NCBI GenBank assembly: GCA_947176235.1
Contig: CAMWPM010000013.1
Coordinates: 1 to 45,667 of the forward strand
Reading direction: 5' to 3'
DNA length: 45,667 nt
Source of the DNA: an uncultured Bacteroidales bacterium
GTDB taxonomy: Bacteria > Bacteroidota > Bacteroidia > Bacteroidales > Muribaculaceae
Position numbers and translations under genes: made by a program. Position 1 is the stretch's first letter, and each line of letters opens with the position of its first letter. Below are positions 35,465 through 44,988 of the stretch, in pieces. The notes below the pieces were generated by a model that saw nothing but the letters and a program-made list of their open reading frames with translations, was not told where the DNA came from and did no database searches.

Positions 35465-36757
35465 TTATTTGAACCATCCGACGTAAGCTATGCCTATGTT
35501 GATCGACGGCTCGTTATTGTATTTTCGGTCAAGGATTCCGTAGGAATAATCAGCTTTCACCACTATCTGGGAGAGAGGAAACCAGTTGATTCCGGCTGTG
35601 ATTTTCTGTCTGCCGCACCATCCGAGAGGAGTGGACTTCTCCATCTTCGCCATTGAGTCGTAGTAGTCATAGCGGCCGAACACATAGAATTTCTGACGCT
35701 CGGCGTTCATTCTGGGAATGAGTCCGAAAATATTGTAACCCGCCTCTATTCCGGCAGCCACAGCATCGGACGCGACTTCCTGACGCTTTGACGTCGAGTT
35801 TTTCGACATCGAAATGTTGAACTTGCTGATGTGTGCGGCATCGGAGAGATGCCCCCAGTCGCCATAGCCTCGGATGAGCCAGTTGTGTCCCTCGTACTTG
35901 AAATCGGCGGACAGGACAGATACGGTGCCGTGAACGCCGTCGTTTTTTGTCGATTCGGTAGGATAAAGGGTATTTCGGAAAGAATTGCCCACATACCCGC
36001 TTAGTCCGATGCGCAGTCCCTTCACGCTGTAGTTGTCGACACGACCGGCAAAGGCATAGGAATTGGCTATCTTGAATTCAAACGGAGATGCGGAGCCGTC
36101 GTGAATCCATGACTGATTGCCGAAACGCTCGGAATCGAGACCCGGCAGGAACATGGCGATGTAGGACCATTTCCCAGCCTGACCGCTTAACGATACCGAC
36201 ACTTCATGCCACGTACATGGCATTATGGTGTTCTCACCCTCGGGACGATAGACGCCGAAAAAATGATTGGGCTCGTGATGGGCATTCGTGGCACCTACGG
36301 GTATCACCTGCATTCCGGCGCGAAGTCTCAGCTGCGGCATGAACTCCTTTTGGATGTAGAACTGTTCAAGCGCCACTTCTCCCCCGCGTTCCACCTCTGT
36401 CTCATATTCGCCGGCTTCCTCAGTCTCGATCTCCACGGCAGCCTCCGGACCTCCGTGCTCAAATTCGATTTCCGATGTCATCGACCAGCCTTTCCCGAAA
36501 TCATAGCCAAGATAAATCACTACGTGAGGGAGATCGAAGCGTCCGTGACTCGATGCGTTGCGGTAGCGCTCAGGCTCGGAGTAACGGAGATAGTTGTCGC
36601 TGTAGAAATTGCGCGACATCGCCACTTCGCCATAGCCTCCGACGTGCAGACGCCCCCACGCGGAAGTCCGTTCATTATCGGCACTGAATGCAGTGAATGC
36701 CGAGCACAGGCACATCACTGCTGAAAATAGAATTGGAAGGAGTTTTTTCGGTTTCAT
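35465..36757 (-). CDS. Outer-membrane beta-barrel (porin-like) protein
   Basis: A 430-residue protein with a signal peptide (1-25, ending Ala-Phe-Ser-Ala) and no internal hydrophobic helix. Alternating aromatic/polar beta strands run throughout, starting with HVGGYGEVAMSRNFY and ending in GIAYVGWFK. The pattern suggests a porin of the phosphate-selective O/P-like kind. The loop at about 105-130 is very rich in Glu (many acidic residues in a row), which could bind cations. It is the first gene of the imelysin/cytochrome operon, with a promoter right upstream; its likely job is to let the substrate or metal through the outer membrane. Confidence 0.8.
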   Translation of the reverse strand: MKPKKLLPILFSAVMCLCSAFTAFSADNERTSAWGRLHVGGYGEVAMSRNFYSDNYLRYSEPERYRNASSHGRFDLPHVVIYLGYDFGKGWSMTSEIEFEHGGPEAAVEIETEEAGEYETEVERGGEVALEQFYIQKEFMPQLRLRAGMQVIPVGATNAHHEPNHFFGVYRPEGENTIMPCTWHEVSVSLSGQAGKWSYIAMFLPGLDSERFGNQSWIHDGSASPFEFKIANSYAFAGRVDNYSVKGLRIGLSGYVGNSFRNTLYPTESTKNDGVHGTVSVLSADFKYEGHNWLIRGYGDWGHLSDAAHISKFNISMSKNSTSKRQEVASDAVAAGIEAGYNIFGLIPRMNAERQKFYVFGRYDYYDSMAKMEKSTPLGWCGRQKITAGINWFPLSQIVVKADYSYGILDRKYNNEPSINIGIAYVGWFK

Positions 36758-36781
36758 TGCAAGAAAATATTATTTCCGCTG

Positions 36782-36812
36782 CAAAATTACCTCCACACAC
36801 TCTCCCCGGCAA
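36782..36812 (-). promoter_or_regulatory. Promoter of the barrel-imelysin-cytochrome operon
   Basis: On the minus strand, TAATTTTG (36782-36789) with TTG (36810-36812) 20 nt upstream, 25 nt before the barrel start. No clear Fur box was seen beside it. Confidence 0.65.
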
Positions 36813-36903
36813 TACTCAAATTTTGGTAAAAAAGGAGGGGTCAGCCTCATCCGTCGATCCACCGATAATTGTGAAATACCCGATTTTCGGTATTAACGCC
36901 GAA

Positions 36904-36934
36904 TTTGTAATATCCGTAATATTATTTACCTTTG
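36904..36934 (+). promoter_or_regulatory. Promoter of the flavodoxin gene
   Basis: TTTG (36904-36907), 19 nt, TACCTTTG (36927-36934), 36 nt before the start codon. One of the best promoter matches in the window. Confidence 0.8.
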
Positions 36935-36970
36935 TGACCGAAATTAACCACACATATTCAACTTATCAAT

Positions 36971-37552
36971 ATGAAACGACTTATTCTTTTTATCGGCGTG
37001 GCAGCCGCTGCATGCTGTCTGCTCGCCACTTCCTGCACCGGAAAGAAAAAAGATGGTGCATCGGATGCCGCTGACAATGGAAAAGCAATCGTATGCTACT
37101 TCTCGGCAACAGGTACAACTGAAAAAGCAGCCCAGCGCATAGCTGAATTAATCGGTGCTCCGCTCCACAACATCGAACCGATGGATCTCTACACTGATTC
37201 CGACCTAAACTGGCGCGACTCGCTCTCACGCAGTTCGGTGGAAATGCGCGACCGGTCCAGCCGTCCGGCACTGAAGGATTCTTTGACCGATCTTTCGGGC
37301 TACTCTATCGTATTTATCGGCTATCCCAACTGGTGGAACACCCATCCCACCCTCATCAACACGTTCATCGAAGCCAACGATCTTCAGGGCAAGACCATCG
37401 TGCCGTTCATGACTTCCGGTGGCAGCAACATCACCAACAGCGAGAAAGAACTCTCGGAACAATACCCGACGCTCACATTTGCAAAGGGTCTGCTTATGAA
37501 CGACGTGACTGACGACGATATCCGCGCCTGGACAAAGGAGCTCGGACTGTAA
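36971..37552 (+). CDS. Lipoprotein flavodoxin
   Basis: A 193-residue flavodoxin-fold protein with a lipoprotein signal peptide and lipobox ending at Cys22 (LATSC), so it should be anchored in the envelope and not cytosolic. The FMN-phosphate loop FSATGTTE is at about residues 44-51, and the second flavin loop IGYPNWWNTHP near 116-126. It is transcribed away from the barrel/imelysin/cytochrome operon, with 213 nt between starts. Electron transfer is a reasonable guess; its partners are unknown. A strong terminator lies 21 nt downstream. Confidence 0.85.
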   Translation: MKRLILFIGVAAAACCLLATSCTGKKKDGASDAADNGKAIVCYFSATGTTEKAAQRIAELIGAPLHNIEPMDLYTDSDLNWRDSLSRSSVEMRDRSSRPALKDSLTDLSGYSIVFIGYPNWWNTHPTLINTFIEANDLQGKTIVPFMTSGGSNITNSEKELSEQYPTLTFAKGLLMNDVTDDDIRAWTKELGL

Positions 37553-37573
37553 GCGCGATCTTAATGAAAAAAC

Positions 37574-37610
37574 AGAGGCGATGTGTCGGGAACTCGGACA
37601 CATCGCCTCT
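37574..37610. terminator. Bidirectional terminator
   Basis: A perfect 14-bp stem (37574-37587 with 37597-37610), 9-nt loop, between the flavodoxin gene and the convergent symporter gene ending at 37665. Confidence 0.8.
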
Positions 37611-37664
37611 TTGCGTTATCGTGACTCTTTATACTCCAAATGTACGATACTCAGATTCCGACGA

Positions 37665-39071
37665 TCAATCCCATGCGGAAGTCTCGGCTGCAATTTCAGG
37701 AATTGTGGAGGAACGGTAGACGGGATCAACGCCATGACGAAGCTGCGAGCGGTAGTCGCGCAGACAGCGGAGGGCATACTTGCCCAGCAGCAGAATAGCA
37801 AGCAGATTGCACATCGTCATGAGTCCCATCGTGATGTCGCTGACCGCCCACACCACGTCAAGCGAGGCAACAGAACCGACAAACACCACGATTCCTACGA
37901 GTGCGCGGAAGCCGAAGATCACCCATTTCTTGGGCGTGATGAAGTGGAGATTGGTCTCGCCATAGTAATAGTTGGCTATCACCGACGTGAAGGCGAACAG
38001 AAATACCGCGACCGCCACAAACGTCGTGGCAATGCTTCCGATCTGAGTATCCAGTGCGTACTGCGTGAGCTGAATGCCTGTCAGACCGCTGTCAAACACG
38101 CCGCTGCAGAGAATGATGAAAGCTGTGGAAGTGCAGACGAGAAGTGTGTCGGTATAGACCCCGAGGGTCTGGATAAGTCCCTGCTTCACGGGATGGCTCA
38201 CGGCAGCCGTGGCGGCAGCATTCGGAGTGGAGCCCTCGCCCGCCTCATTGCTGAACAGTCCGCGCTTCACACCCTGGATCATTGCCATACCAAGCCCTCC
38301 GCCTATTGCCGGACGCAGACCGAAAGCATTGTCGAGAATCAGATCCATCACTGCCGGGAAACGATCGATGTTCATGATGATAATGACTATGGCGAGTAAA
38401 ATGTAGAGCAAAGCCATAATCGGAACAATGATCTGGCTGACACGGGAAATACGCTGGATTCCTCCGCAGATGATGACGAGGGTGATGGCGGTGAGCACAA
38501 TACCTGTGACCAACGGCGAAAATCCGAATGAATCAAGAAGGGCGGCAGAGATGGTGTTGCTCTGCACGGAATTGAACGCGAGTCCGAACGTCACCGTAAT
38601 GAGCACGGCAAACGTCACAGCCCACCAGCGTTTGTGAAGTCCTTTCATTATATAATAGGCAGGACCGCCATAGAACGAACTGGTGCCACGCACCTTGAAA
38701 AGCTGCGCGAGCGTGGATTCAATAAATGCATTGGCTGATCCGATAAACGCTACTACCCACATCCAGAACACCGCGCCCGGTCCTCCTAAGGTGATAGCTA
38801 TCGCCACACCGGCGATATTTCCTGTGCCCACGCGGCTTGCGAGCGACACTGCGAACGCCTGAAACGAACTGATGGTGTGATTGCCTGAGGTCCCGGCAAG
38901 GCGGGGATCGTCGTGGCTCTTGCCTGAGTCGACAAGTAGCCTGAACATCTCGGGAATCATGCGAAACTGCACGCCTCCTGTCCTTATTGTAAAATACAGG
39001 GCGGAGCCGAGAAGCAGGGCGACCATGATGTAGGTCCAGAGGTAATCGTTGATTGCGTTGATTATTTCCAT
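37665..39071 (-). CDS. Sodium:alanine symporter (AGCS family)
   Basis: A 468-residue inner-membrane transporter with about ten to eleven helices that imports small amino acids (alanine or glycine) with sodium. The AGCS signature is seen in GTGNIAGVAIAITLGGPG and WMWVVAFIGSANAFIESTLAQ (about 80-125), then GVKRGLFSNEAGEGSTPNAAA near 270-290. I chose the internal ATG at 39071: the longer frame adds 69 polar, Pro/Arg-rich residues overlapping the end of the tamB gene. It begins 23 nt after tamB, probably as its operon partner. Confidence 0.92.
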   Translation of the reverse strand: MEIINAINDYLWTYIMVALLLGSALYFTIRTGGVQFRMIPEMFRLLVDSGKSHDDPRLAGTSGNHTISSFQAFAVSLASRVGTGNIAGVAIAITLGGPGAVFWMWVVAFIGSANAFIESTLAQLFKVRGTSSFYGGPAYYIMKGLHKRWWAVTFAVLITVTFGLAFNSVQSNTISAALLDSFGFSPLVTGIVLTAITLVIICGGIQRISRVSQIIVPIMALLYILLAIVIIIMNIDRFPAVMDLILDNAFGLRPAIGGGLGMAMIQGVKRGLFSNEAGEGSTPNAAATAAVSHPVKQGLIQTLGVYTDTLLVCTSTAFIILCSGVFDSGLTGIQLTQYALDTQIGSIATTFVAVAVFLFAFTSVIANYYYGETNLHFITPKKWVIFGFRALVGIVVFVGSVASLDVVWAVSDITMGLMTMCNLLAILLLGKYALRCLRDYRSQLRHGVDPVYRSSTIPEIAAETSAWD

Positions 39072-39094
39072 GGCAAAAAAGTGAATGGGTTGGT

Positions 39095-42000
39095 TTATCG
39101 GAATATGAAAAGTGAGTCGGCGGGGAAATCGGGAAGGATCACCGTGTCGGGGGGGACTGTTACAGGCTCGCGTCGCAATAGAGAATCCGGAACAGCGGGC
39201 GTCTTGACTGACGCGGGGATGACTGACTGCCCGGCTGATCCGGGCTTTCGGCGGAAGATGGAACGTATCGCCTGCCACATATCATCGAAGTCACGCCGGA
39301 AAGCCACACCCACGCCCTGCGTGGTGGTGGCAGTCTTGATGTAATAGTTCTGGTCGTTGTAGCGGTTATAGGCTTTCAGGCGCACCGATCCGGAGCGATT
39401 GAGGAGGTACTGGACGTCAAAGTCACCTACAAACTGGTTGTTGTTAAGCGTCTTGTCACGGTAGCCGAAATTACCGTTGAGAAGCAGACGGTTGTTGAGC
39501 AGATTGCTCGACAGGGCGAGATCCACCTCCATGTCGGAAAAATCGCCGCGGTCACTTCGGAAATTGGGTGATATACTCCAGTTCTCGCTCAGTTCGCCAA
39601 GCATAGATGACAGCTGAGAGGAAATGGTGGAGGATGCCACCGAGACGAGTTCGTTGCCACGGCGCGTCGAAGCCATGTAATCGGGCGTATAGAAGCGATT
39701 GAGGGCAAGGAGATAGATGATCTGGCGGTTCATCATGTCGTCGGTGCTGACGATGCTTCTCACCTTGCGGTCGATGTCCTGATTGAGCGTGGGGAATTCG
39801 AGATTGAAGCCGATCTCAGGTTGCTGGAGATAACCGGTGACATTGAGCACGGCATGGACGGGAACGTTTGTGCGGTTTAGGTCACGGTCCTGCGAGAACG
39901 ATTCGTCGAGGTCGCTCAGATTGGCGGTGAGGGCGTAGACGGCGGAGATGTCGAGCTGAGCCTGATTGGGGTCGTCGTTGAATGTGATGGCACTCCCCTC
40001 CTTTATCGTGAAGTCCTTGATGATGATGTCCTGAAGCGTGAAGTTGTAGCTGCCATGCTCTATGACGTAGCGGCCGTACATGTGCAGGAGATCGTCGAGC
40101 GAACTGTAGCCGATTGTGATCGTGCCGGAGCCGCGGGTGCGGATCCTGTCATTGCCCACAGGATCCATCACCATTATCATCTGGGTGGCGGGAGTGGCGG
40201 TGACAGTCAGTTTCATGTTGTAGATCGAAGACTCATCATCCTCCTCGTTCTGATTCTTCTCGCGCAGATGGCGCACGAGGCGGGGTGTGGGATCCACCAG
40301 ATCGAGCGAGTCGGATATCGCCACGTAATTCTTCTCGCGCATCGTGACGAACGTATATTCGTCAGCCACCTCCATGTCGCTTGCCACAAACGTAAAGGTC
40401 GATCCATCGGTGGTGGTGACATTGGCGTCGATGTCGATCACTCCGTCGCCTCCGTTAAGGCTGAGTCGTCCGTTTCCGAATATCCTGCCGTACCATACAG
40501 GGTTGATGACGTCGTTGATGTCAAGCATCAGGAGCCGGCGGGCCTCGGTAAGCTCGATGTTGTAATGGAGATTCTTGAACGAGGAATGGCGTAGCGCACC
40601 GTTGAGGAGTGCCGTATGTCCGTCTCGGTCACGCACGGTGATGCCGTTGAGCGGGATATAGCCACGGCGTGCGTGGATTGAGTCGGTGACGGTGTAGTCG
40701 ACGTTAGTGATGTTGACGCGGAACCCGAAGTCCCGGGCTAACAGGTCGGCTTCAAGATCGATAGTCTTGAACTTACCCCACAGGCGGGCTTCGCCGGAGG
40801 CTTTACCATGGACGTCGGAGGCAAATCCTGACATGAACGTGCCCAGAAACGCTACATTGAGGTTGCGCGCGGAGAAATGCAGATCGAGGGAGTCGGCGGC
40901 GGGATAGATTCCGCCGTCGATTATGGAGTGAAGCGAATCCGGCTGTGCGATGTCGGCACGCAGCATTATTCCTTTCGTGTCAACATCGTAGTGGGAGGAA
41001 ATCAAGGCGTCGCCGAGCACCGCCTTGTTGTAGCTCAGACCCTTGACGTGCAATCCGGGAGTGGTGAGACTGGGCGCGGGAGTGAACAGTTCGGAAGCAT
41101 GGAATGTGCCGGTAGCGGCGCCTCCGATGTTCACCTTGTTGATCTGGAGCGTCTCGAAAAGGTCGTCGAGACTGAATCCCGAGAGATCGAGCGTCAGTGA
41201 ATCATCGGGGTCGAGCGAGGCACGCCCGTTGATCTTGACGTATTGATTGCCGCGGCTCACGTCGAAACCTTTGACCGTAATATCGCGGGAACCGTTGACG
41301 TAGATTCCGGCGGGGTGAATCTCCCACTCGGCGTCATTGAACTCTACCGTGCCCGGGAAGATGGATATGGTGGTGGACAGTTGGTCATCTTCGCGGAGGA
41401 AACGCGCCGACAGCGACACGTCGCCGTTGTACCGACGCTCGCGGTTGATGTGCCACTTCCCGAAGGCAAGCACGCGGTTGTCGGAGCCGTCGGCGTTGAC
41501 GGTGATGTCCATCAGCCCGTCCTTGGTGGGCATGGAGGCTGACGCCCGGACTGACAGACTGTCGCTGCGCCCGTCGAGAGCGGCATTAATTCGGGTGCGT
41601 TCGATAATCTTTTTATTCTGTCTCAGATATGGAGCGTCGACCGACAGAGCAACCAGTGAAGACGTGTCATCGACCCTGCCGGTGATCTCCACCGGGTAGA
41701 GCACGCTGACAGGCAGATGAAAGAAGTCGGCGAAATCCTCGGTCTCACGCAGCGTGGCATGGAGGTTGAACCGGTTGTGACATTGGGGGTGGAGCGCAGC
41801 AACACGCAGACGGGCGGTAGCCGGGCGTCCGTCGGGGAAAAGGGCGGGGAGTGCCCGTGAAGCCATGTCACGCAGGGTGGCGGGGAGCGTCGAGATGCAG
41901 TAGGGTCCTCGAAGCGTCATATCGAGGACATCACTTTCCACCGTGATGGAGGGGATGGAATCGGAGGGGGAGGCGGTGAGCACAAATCTCGAGAGGTCAA

Positions 42001-43807
42001 AGCGTCGAGTAGGGTCAGTCTCATCAGTGAAGGAGAGATCCGACACGGCTACAGTGCCGTCGGCATTGTCGGGTGAATTGCCGGTGATGTCGGCTTCAAG
42101 ATTGAATGCGAGACGGTGGGCGGGGAATCCTCGCATAAGCCCCAGGGCATTCAGATCGGTCTCATCCAATGAGGCGGTCAGACGTACTGCCGATTCCTTG
42201 CCGGCAAGGTGAGCCTCACCGCTTATGCTCAGTGTCAACGCCTCATCATCGACCTGTGCCGACAGCGTGACGTCACGACTGCGGTCGATGTCGGCGCGCA
42301 GTGAAATATCCGTGTAGTTATAGCCCTTGAAATCGAGAGAATGGACTGTGGCATCGACAGTGCCGCTCACTCCTCCGTGGCTGATGAGGGCGTCGGTGGT
42401 AATGTCGGCGGTCAGCAGCCCGCAGTCGGAGCGATCGAGAAGGGTGGCGAGGTTGATACCCTCACCGCGTGATCCGTCCTCTCCTGCATCGGCAGCGTCA
42501 CCGGTGGATATCCTGCCCTTGATTCGCGCCCCCTCCTTAGCTTCATCACGGAGATAGTCAGCGTCGATGTCGAGATGTCCGACATCAGTGGTGAGCCTTC
42601 CTGTGAAATGCGCGTCAGCGAGAGTGCCGGCAAGGGATCCGTTAGCGGTGAAATCGCCCGTACGCCCGATAATCGAGGTGGCTGAATTGCTGAGGGGGAA
42701 GAGGTCGGATAGAATCGTGGCGAGATTGTCGGCGTCACCTTTCAGGGCGATGGTGGGGAGATCGACGGTCAGACTGTCGGGACGGTCAAGATGTCGCGCC
42801 TCACCCACTATGCGCAGGGCGAAATCATAGGCAGGCTGACCGGATATCTCGAGAGGTGACAGCGTGGCGTGGTCGAGCGATCCACGAAGAGTGAGCCAGA
42901 CCCGGATTGGCGATGTGAGACGTGCGAGGGATGGATAGAAACAGGCGAGGTCGGAGGGCGTGACGTAGCTGGAACGGCTTATCGAGATGCGCATGTCGGT
43001 GTCGCTGCTGTGAAGCGCATCGGGGAGACGGTCCCAGCCGTCGTAGTCGAGCTGCATCGTCCCGAAATTAAGGCGCGACGCGGGCAGACTGACTTGCATG
43101 TCGGCGACGGAAATGCCATGGGAAGTCACGTCAAACCGTCCGCTGAAGTCAGTTACCGTCAATCCGGCGCGCGTGTCGAATGCGAGTCGCTTAAGATCGA
43201 TGAGGTAAGCGTCATTGCTGAGACGAGGGATCTCGATGTCGGCACGCATATTACTGATGGAGATGTGGTTGCGATCCCAGCGCGCGGATTCGGCGGGGGA
43301 CACTGAGTCTATATCGTAGGTGAACGACGTGCGTCGGAGCACGATGGAGTTGATGCGCAGATCAAACATCGCGGGGGTCGATTTCTTTTCCTTCGGGCGC
43401 AACGCCTCGATGATGTTGGAGATGTTGAGCGGAGCTCCTGGGGCGGCGCGGTGAAGGCGACCGTCGAGTCCGATTATCTCGGCATAATTGACCACAACGT
43501 TGCGGTGGACGGCAAGGTCGAGCAGCGAGAGTCCCGCCCCGAGGCGCTCGACGGTCAGTGCCGTATCGCCGAGGGCATCGGTGATGGCTACATGACGGAG
43601 TGTGACGCGATTGAACGGCGTGATGTTGAGATCCTCGATCGTCACACTGGAATCCAGGAGTTTCGACAGCTCGCGTTCGCAGGTAGTACGGATATCCCGC
43701 TGCACACCCGGAAGCGAAAGCGCGATGAAGAGTCCCGCCGACATGACGACGGCAAGCACCAGCAGCGTCATGACGACTGCCCGCAATATGTAGTAGATTC
43801 TCTTCAT
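39095..43807 (-). CDS. tamB: TamB-like translocation/assembly protein
   Basis: A very large 1570-residue envelope protein of the TamB/DUF490 (AsmA-like) family. One N-terminal helix (about residues 8-30) anchors it in the inner membrane. The rest is a repetitive beta-rich periplasmic body with many D/L/T-rich strands, as in bridge-like lipid carriers. The conserved C-terminal DUF490 part is at about 1200-1520 (ASTRRGNELVSVASSTISSQLSSMLGE near 1400). TamB normally works with an Omp85 partner (TamA), which is not in this window. I preferred the ATG at 43807 because the membrane anchor follows at once. Role in lipid transport or barrel assembly is inferred. Confidence 0.88.
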   Translation of the reverse strand: MKRIYYILRAVVMTLLVLAVVMSAGLFIALSLPGVQRDIRTTCERELSKLLDSSVTIEDLNITPFNRVTLRHVAITDALGDTALTVERLGAGLSLLDLAVHRNVVVNYAEIIGLDGRLHRAAPGAPLNISNIIEALRPKEKKSTPAMFDLRINSIVLRRTSFTYDIDSVSPAESARWDRNHISISNMRADIEIPRLSNDAYLIDLKRLAFDTRAGLTVTDFSGRFDVTSHGISVADMQVSLPASRLNFGTMQLDYDGWDRLPDALHSSDTDMRISISRSSYVTPSDLACFYPSLARLTSPIRVWLTLRGSLDHATLSPLEISGQPAYDFALRIVGEARHLDRPDSLTVDLPTIALKGDADNLATILSDLFPLSNSATSIIGRTGDFTANGSLAGTLADAHFTGRLTTDVGHLDIDADYLRDEAKEGARIKGRISTGDAADAGEDGSRGEGINLATLLDRSDCGLLTADITTDALISHGGVSGTVDATVHSLDFKGYNYTDISLRADIDRSRDVTLSAQVDDEALTLSISGEAHLAGKESAVRLTASLDETDLNALGLMRGFPAHRLAFNLEADITGNSPDNADGTVAVSDLSFTDETDPTRRFDLSRFVLTASPSDSIPSITVESDVLDMTLRGPYCISTLPATLRDMASRALPALFPDGRPATARLRVAALHPQCHNRFNLHATLRETEDFADFFHLPVSVLYPVEITGRVDDTSSLVALSVDAPYLRQNKKIIERTRINAALDGRSDSLSVRASASMPTKDGLMDITVNADGSDNRVLAFGKWHINRERRYNGDVSLSARFLREDDQLSTTISIFPGTVEFNDAEWEIHPAGIYVNGSRDITVKGFDVSRGNQYVKINGRASLDPDDSLTLDLSGFSLDDLFETLQINKVNIGGAATGTFHASELFTPAPSLTTPGLHVKGLSYNKAVLGDALISSHYDVDTKGIMLRADIAQPDSLHSIIDGGIYPAADSLDLHFSARNLNVAFLGTFMSGFASDVHGKASGEARLWGKFKTIDLEADLLARDFGFRVNITNVDYTVTDSIHARRGYIPLNGITVRDRDGHTALLNGALRHSSFKNLHYNIELTEARRLLMLDINDVINPVWYGRIFGNGRLSLNGGDGVIDIDANVTTTDGSTFTFVASDMEVADEYTFVTMREKNYVAISDSLDLVDPTPRLVRHLREKNQNEEDDESSIYNMKLTVTATPATQMIMVMDPVGNDRIRTRGSGTITIGYSSLDDLLHMYGRYVIEHGSYNFTLQDIIIKDFTIKEGSAITFNDDPNQAQLDISAVYALTANLSDLDESFSQDRDLNRTNVPVHAVLNVTGYLQQPEIGFNLEFPTLNQDIDRKVRSIVSTDDMMNRQIIYLLALNRFYTPDYMASTRRGNELVSVASSTISSQLSSMLGELSENWSISPNFRSDRGDFSDMEVDLALSSNLLNNRLLLNGNFGYRDKTLNNNQFVGDFDVQYLLNRSGSVRLKAYNRYNDQNYYIKTATTTQGVGVAFRRDFDDMWQAIRSIFRRKPGSAGQSVIPASVKTPAVPDSLLRREPVTVPPDTVILPDFPADSLFIFR

Positions 43808-43856
43808 CAGACAATAGGAACCCGATCCCGCCCGCACGCGCGCTGAAATCGCCACG

Positions 43857-43887
43857 CGAAGTTACTAAAATTCCCGCTGGCTGACAA
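43857..43887 (-). promoter_or_regulatory. Possible tamB promoter
   Basis: On the minus strand, TAACTTCG (43857-43864) differs from TAnnTTTG at one base, with TTG (43885-43887) 20 nt upstream. Confidence 0.5.
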
Positions 43888-43904
43888 TCGTAAAGAGTTC
43901 AAAA

Positions 43905-43936
43905 TTTGCTTGGTTGAGATGAAATTCTTAACTTTG
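43905..43936 (+). promoter_or_regulatory. Promoter of the lipid kinase gene
   Basis: TTTG (43905-43908), 20 nt, TAACTTTG (43929-43936), 23 nt before the start codon. Confidence 0.75.
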
Positions 43937-43959
43937 CGCCAGAAATAAGCCTCACCGGA

Positions 43960-44928
43960 ATGAAAACCTTGCTGATTGTCAACCCGATTTCGGGCACCTC
44001 CAACAAGACAGACATCGTTGATCATCTGCTCCGTCGCCTCTCGGCTCTCGGGGTGCAGGCCGACGTGAGGTACACCACATGCCGAGGCAACGCCACTCAG
44101 CTTGCGCAGCGTGCGATCGACGGAGGATATGAAGCGGTGGTGACCGTGGGTGGTGACGGCACCATCAACGAGACTGCCGCGGCTCTCAGCGGATCGGACG
44201 TCACGCTTGGCATAATTCCTGCTGGAAGCGGCAACGGGCTTGCACGCCATCTGGGCATACCGGTGGACGTGGACGGTGCCATCGACGTCATCATGCAGAA
44301 CCATCGGGTGACGATCGACTACGGGACGATGAACGGATTACCGTTTTTCTGCACGTTCGGCATCGGATTCGACGCCGCTGTAAGCCATCGTTTCGCCCGA
44401 CAGCGACGACGCGGACCGCTGAGCTACATCAAGAGCGCCATCGACGAGTTCGTGCAGTTCCACCCTTCCACCTACACCATCAGCGCCAACGGTAAGGTGC
44501 TGACGGAGAAAGCATTTCTCGTGGCTTGCTGCAACACGTCGCAGTATGGCAACAACGCCTACATTGCCCCGGAAGCCTCGATCACCGACGGACTGCTTGA
44601 CTTCACTATCGTGCATGCCGGCAATCCGATATCCACGGCATTCGTCGGAGTGGATCTCTTCACCGGATTCATCAACCGCAACACCCTGATTCAGACCTTC
44701 AAGGCTCCGAGTGCGGTGATCTACTCCTCATGTCCGTCCGAAGCCCACATCGACGGTGAACCGATCGTGGCAGCCGAAGCCATGGAGGTGAAATGCCACC
44801 GCTGTCAGCTCCGCGTATTCACTCCCGTACAGACCGAAACATTCCGCCCGCTCCTCACCCCGATGAACAATCTTGTCCGCGACACGGGAATAGCCATCCG
44901 CAACGCATTCAGGATTAAGAAATCATAG
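43960..44928 (+). CDS. Diacylglycerol/lipid kinase (YegS/DgkB type)
   Basis: A 322-residue cytosolic or membrane-associated lipid kinase. The nucleotide-binding residues lie in NPISGTSNK (8-16), GGDGTINE (64-71) and GSGNGLAR (89-96); the C-terminal beta domain runs to about 300 with HIDGEPI near 262-268. Substrate could be diacylglycerol or another lipid alcohol, including sphingoid lipids that Bacteroidales make; sequence cannot decide. Divergent from tamB; a DUF456 gene follows 60 nt later. Confidence 0.9.
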   Translation: MKTLLIVNPISGTSNKTDIVDHLLRRLSALGVQADVRYTTCRGNATQLAQRAIDGGYEAVVTVGGDGTINETAAALSGSDVTLGIIPAGSGNGLARHLGIPVDVDGAIDVIMQNHRVTIDYGTMNGLPFFCTFGIGFDAAVSHRFARQRRRGPLSYIKSAIDEFVQFHPSTYTISANGKVLTEKAFLVACCNTSQYGNNAYIAPEASITDGLLDFTIVHAGNPISTAFVGVDLFTGFINRNTLIQTFKAPSAVIYSSCPSEAHIDGEPIVAAEAMEVKCHRCQLRVFTPVQTETFRPLLTPMNNLVRDTGIAIRNAFRIKKS

Positions 44929-44988
44929 TAATCACGGGATGCAGATTGCCTGAAAGCCTTTTTTCCATTCTGTCAATATTTTTTCGTC

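Noticed and set aside
39072-39278. N-terminal extension of the sodium:alanine symporter
   Set aside because: It adds 69 polar residues and overlaps the tamB coding end; the transporter start at 39071 is typical.
43808-43855. N-terminal extension of tamB
   Set aside because: It adds 16 polar residues before the natural MKRIYYILRAVVM anchor.
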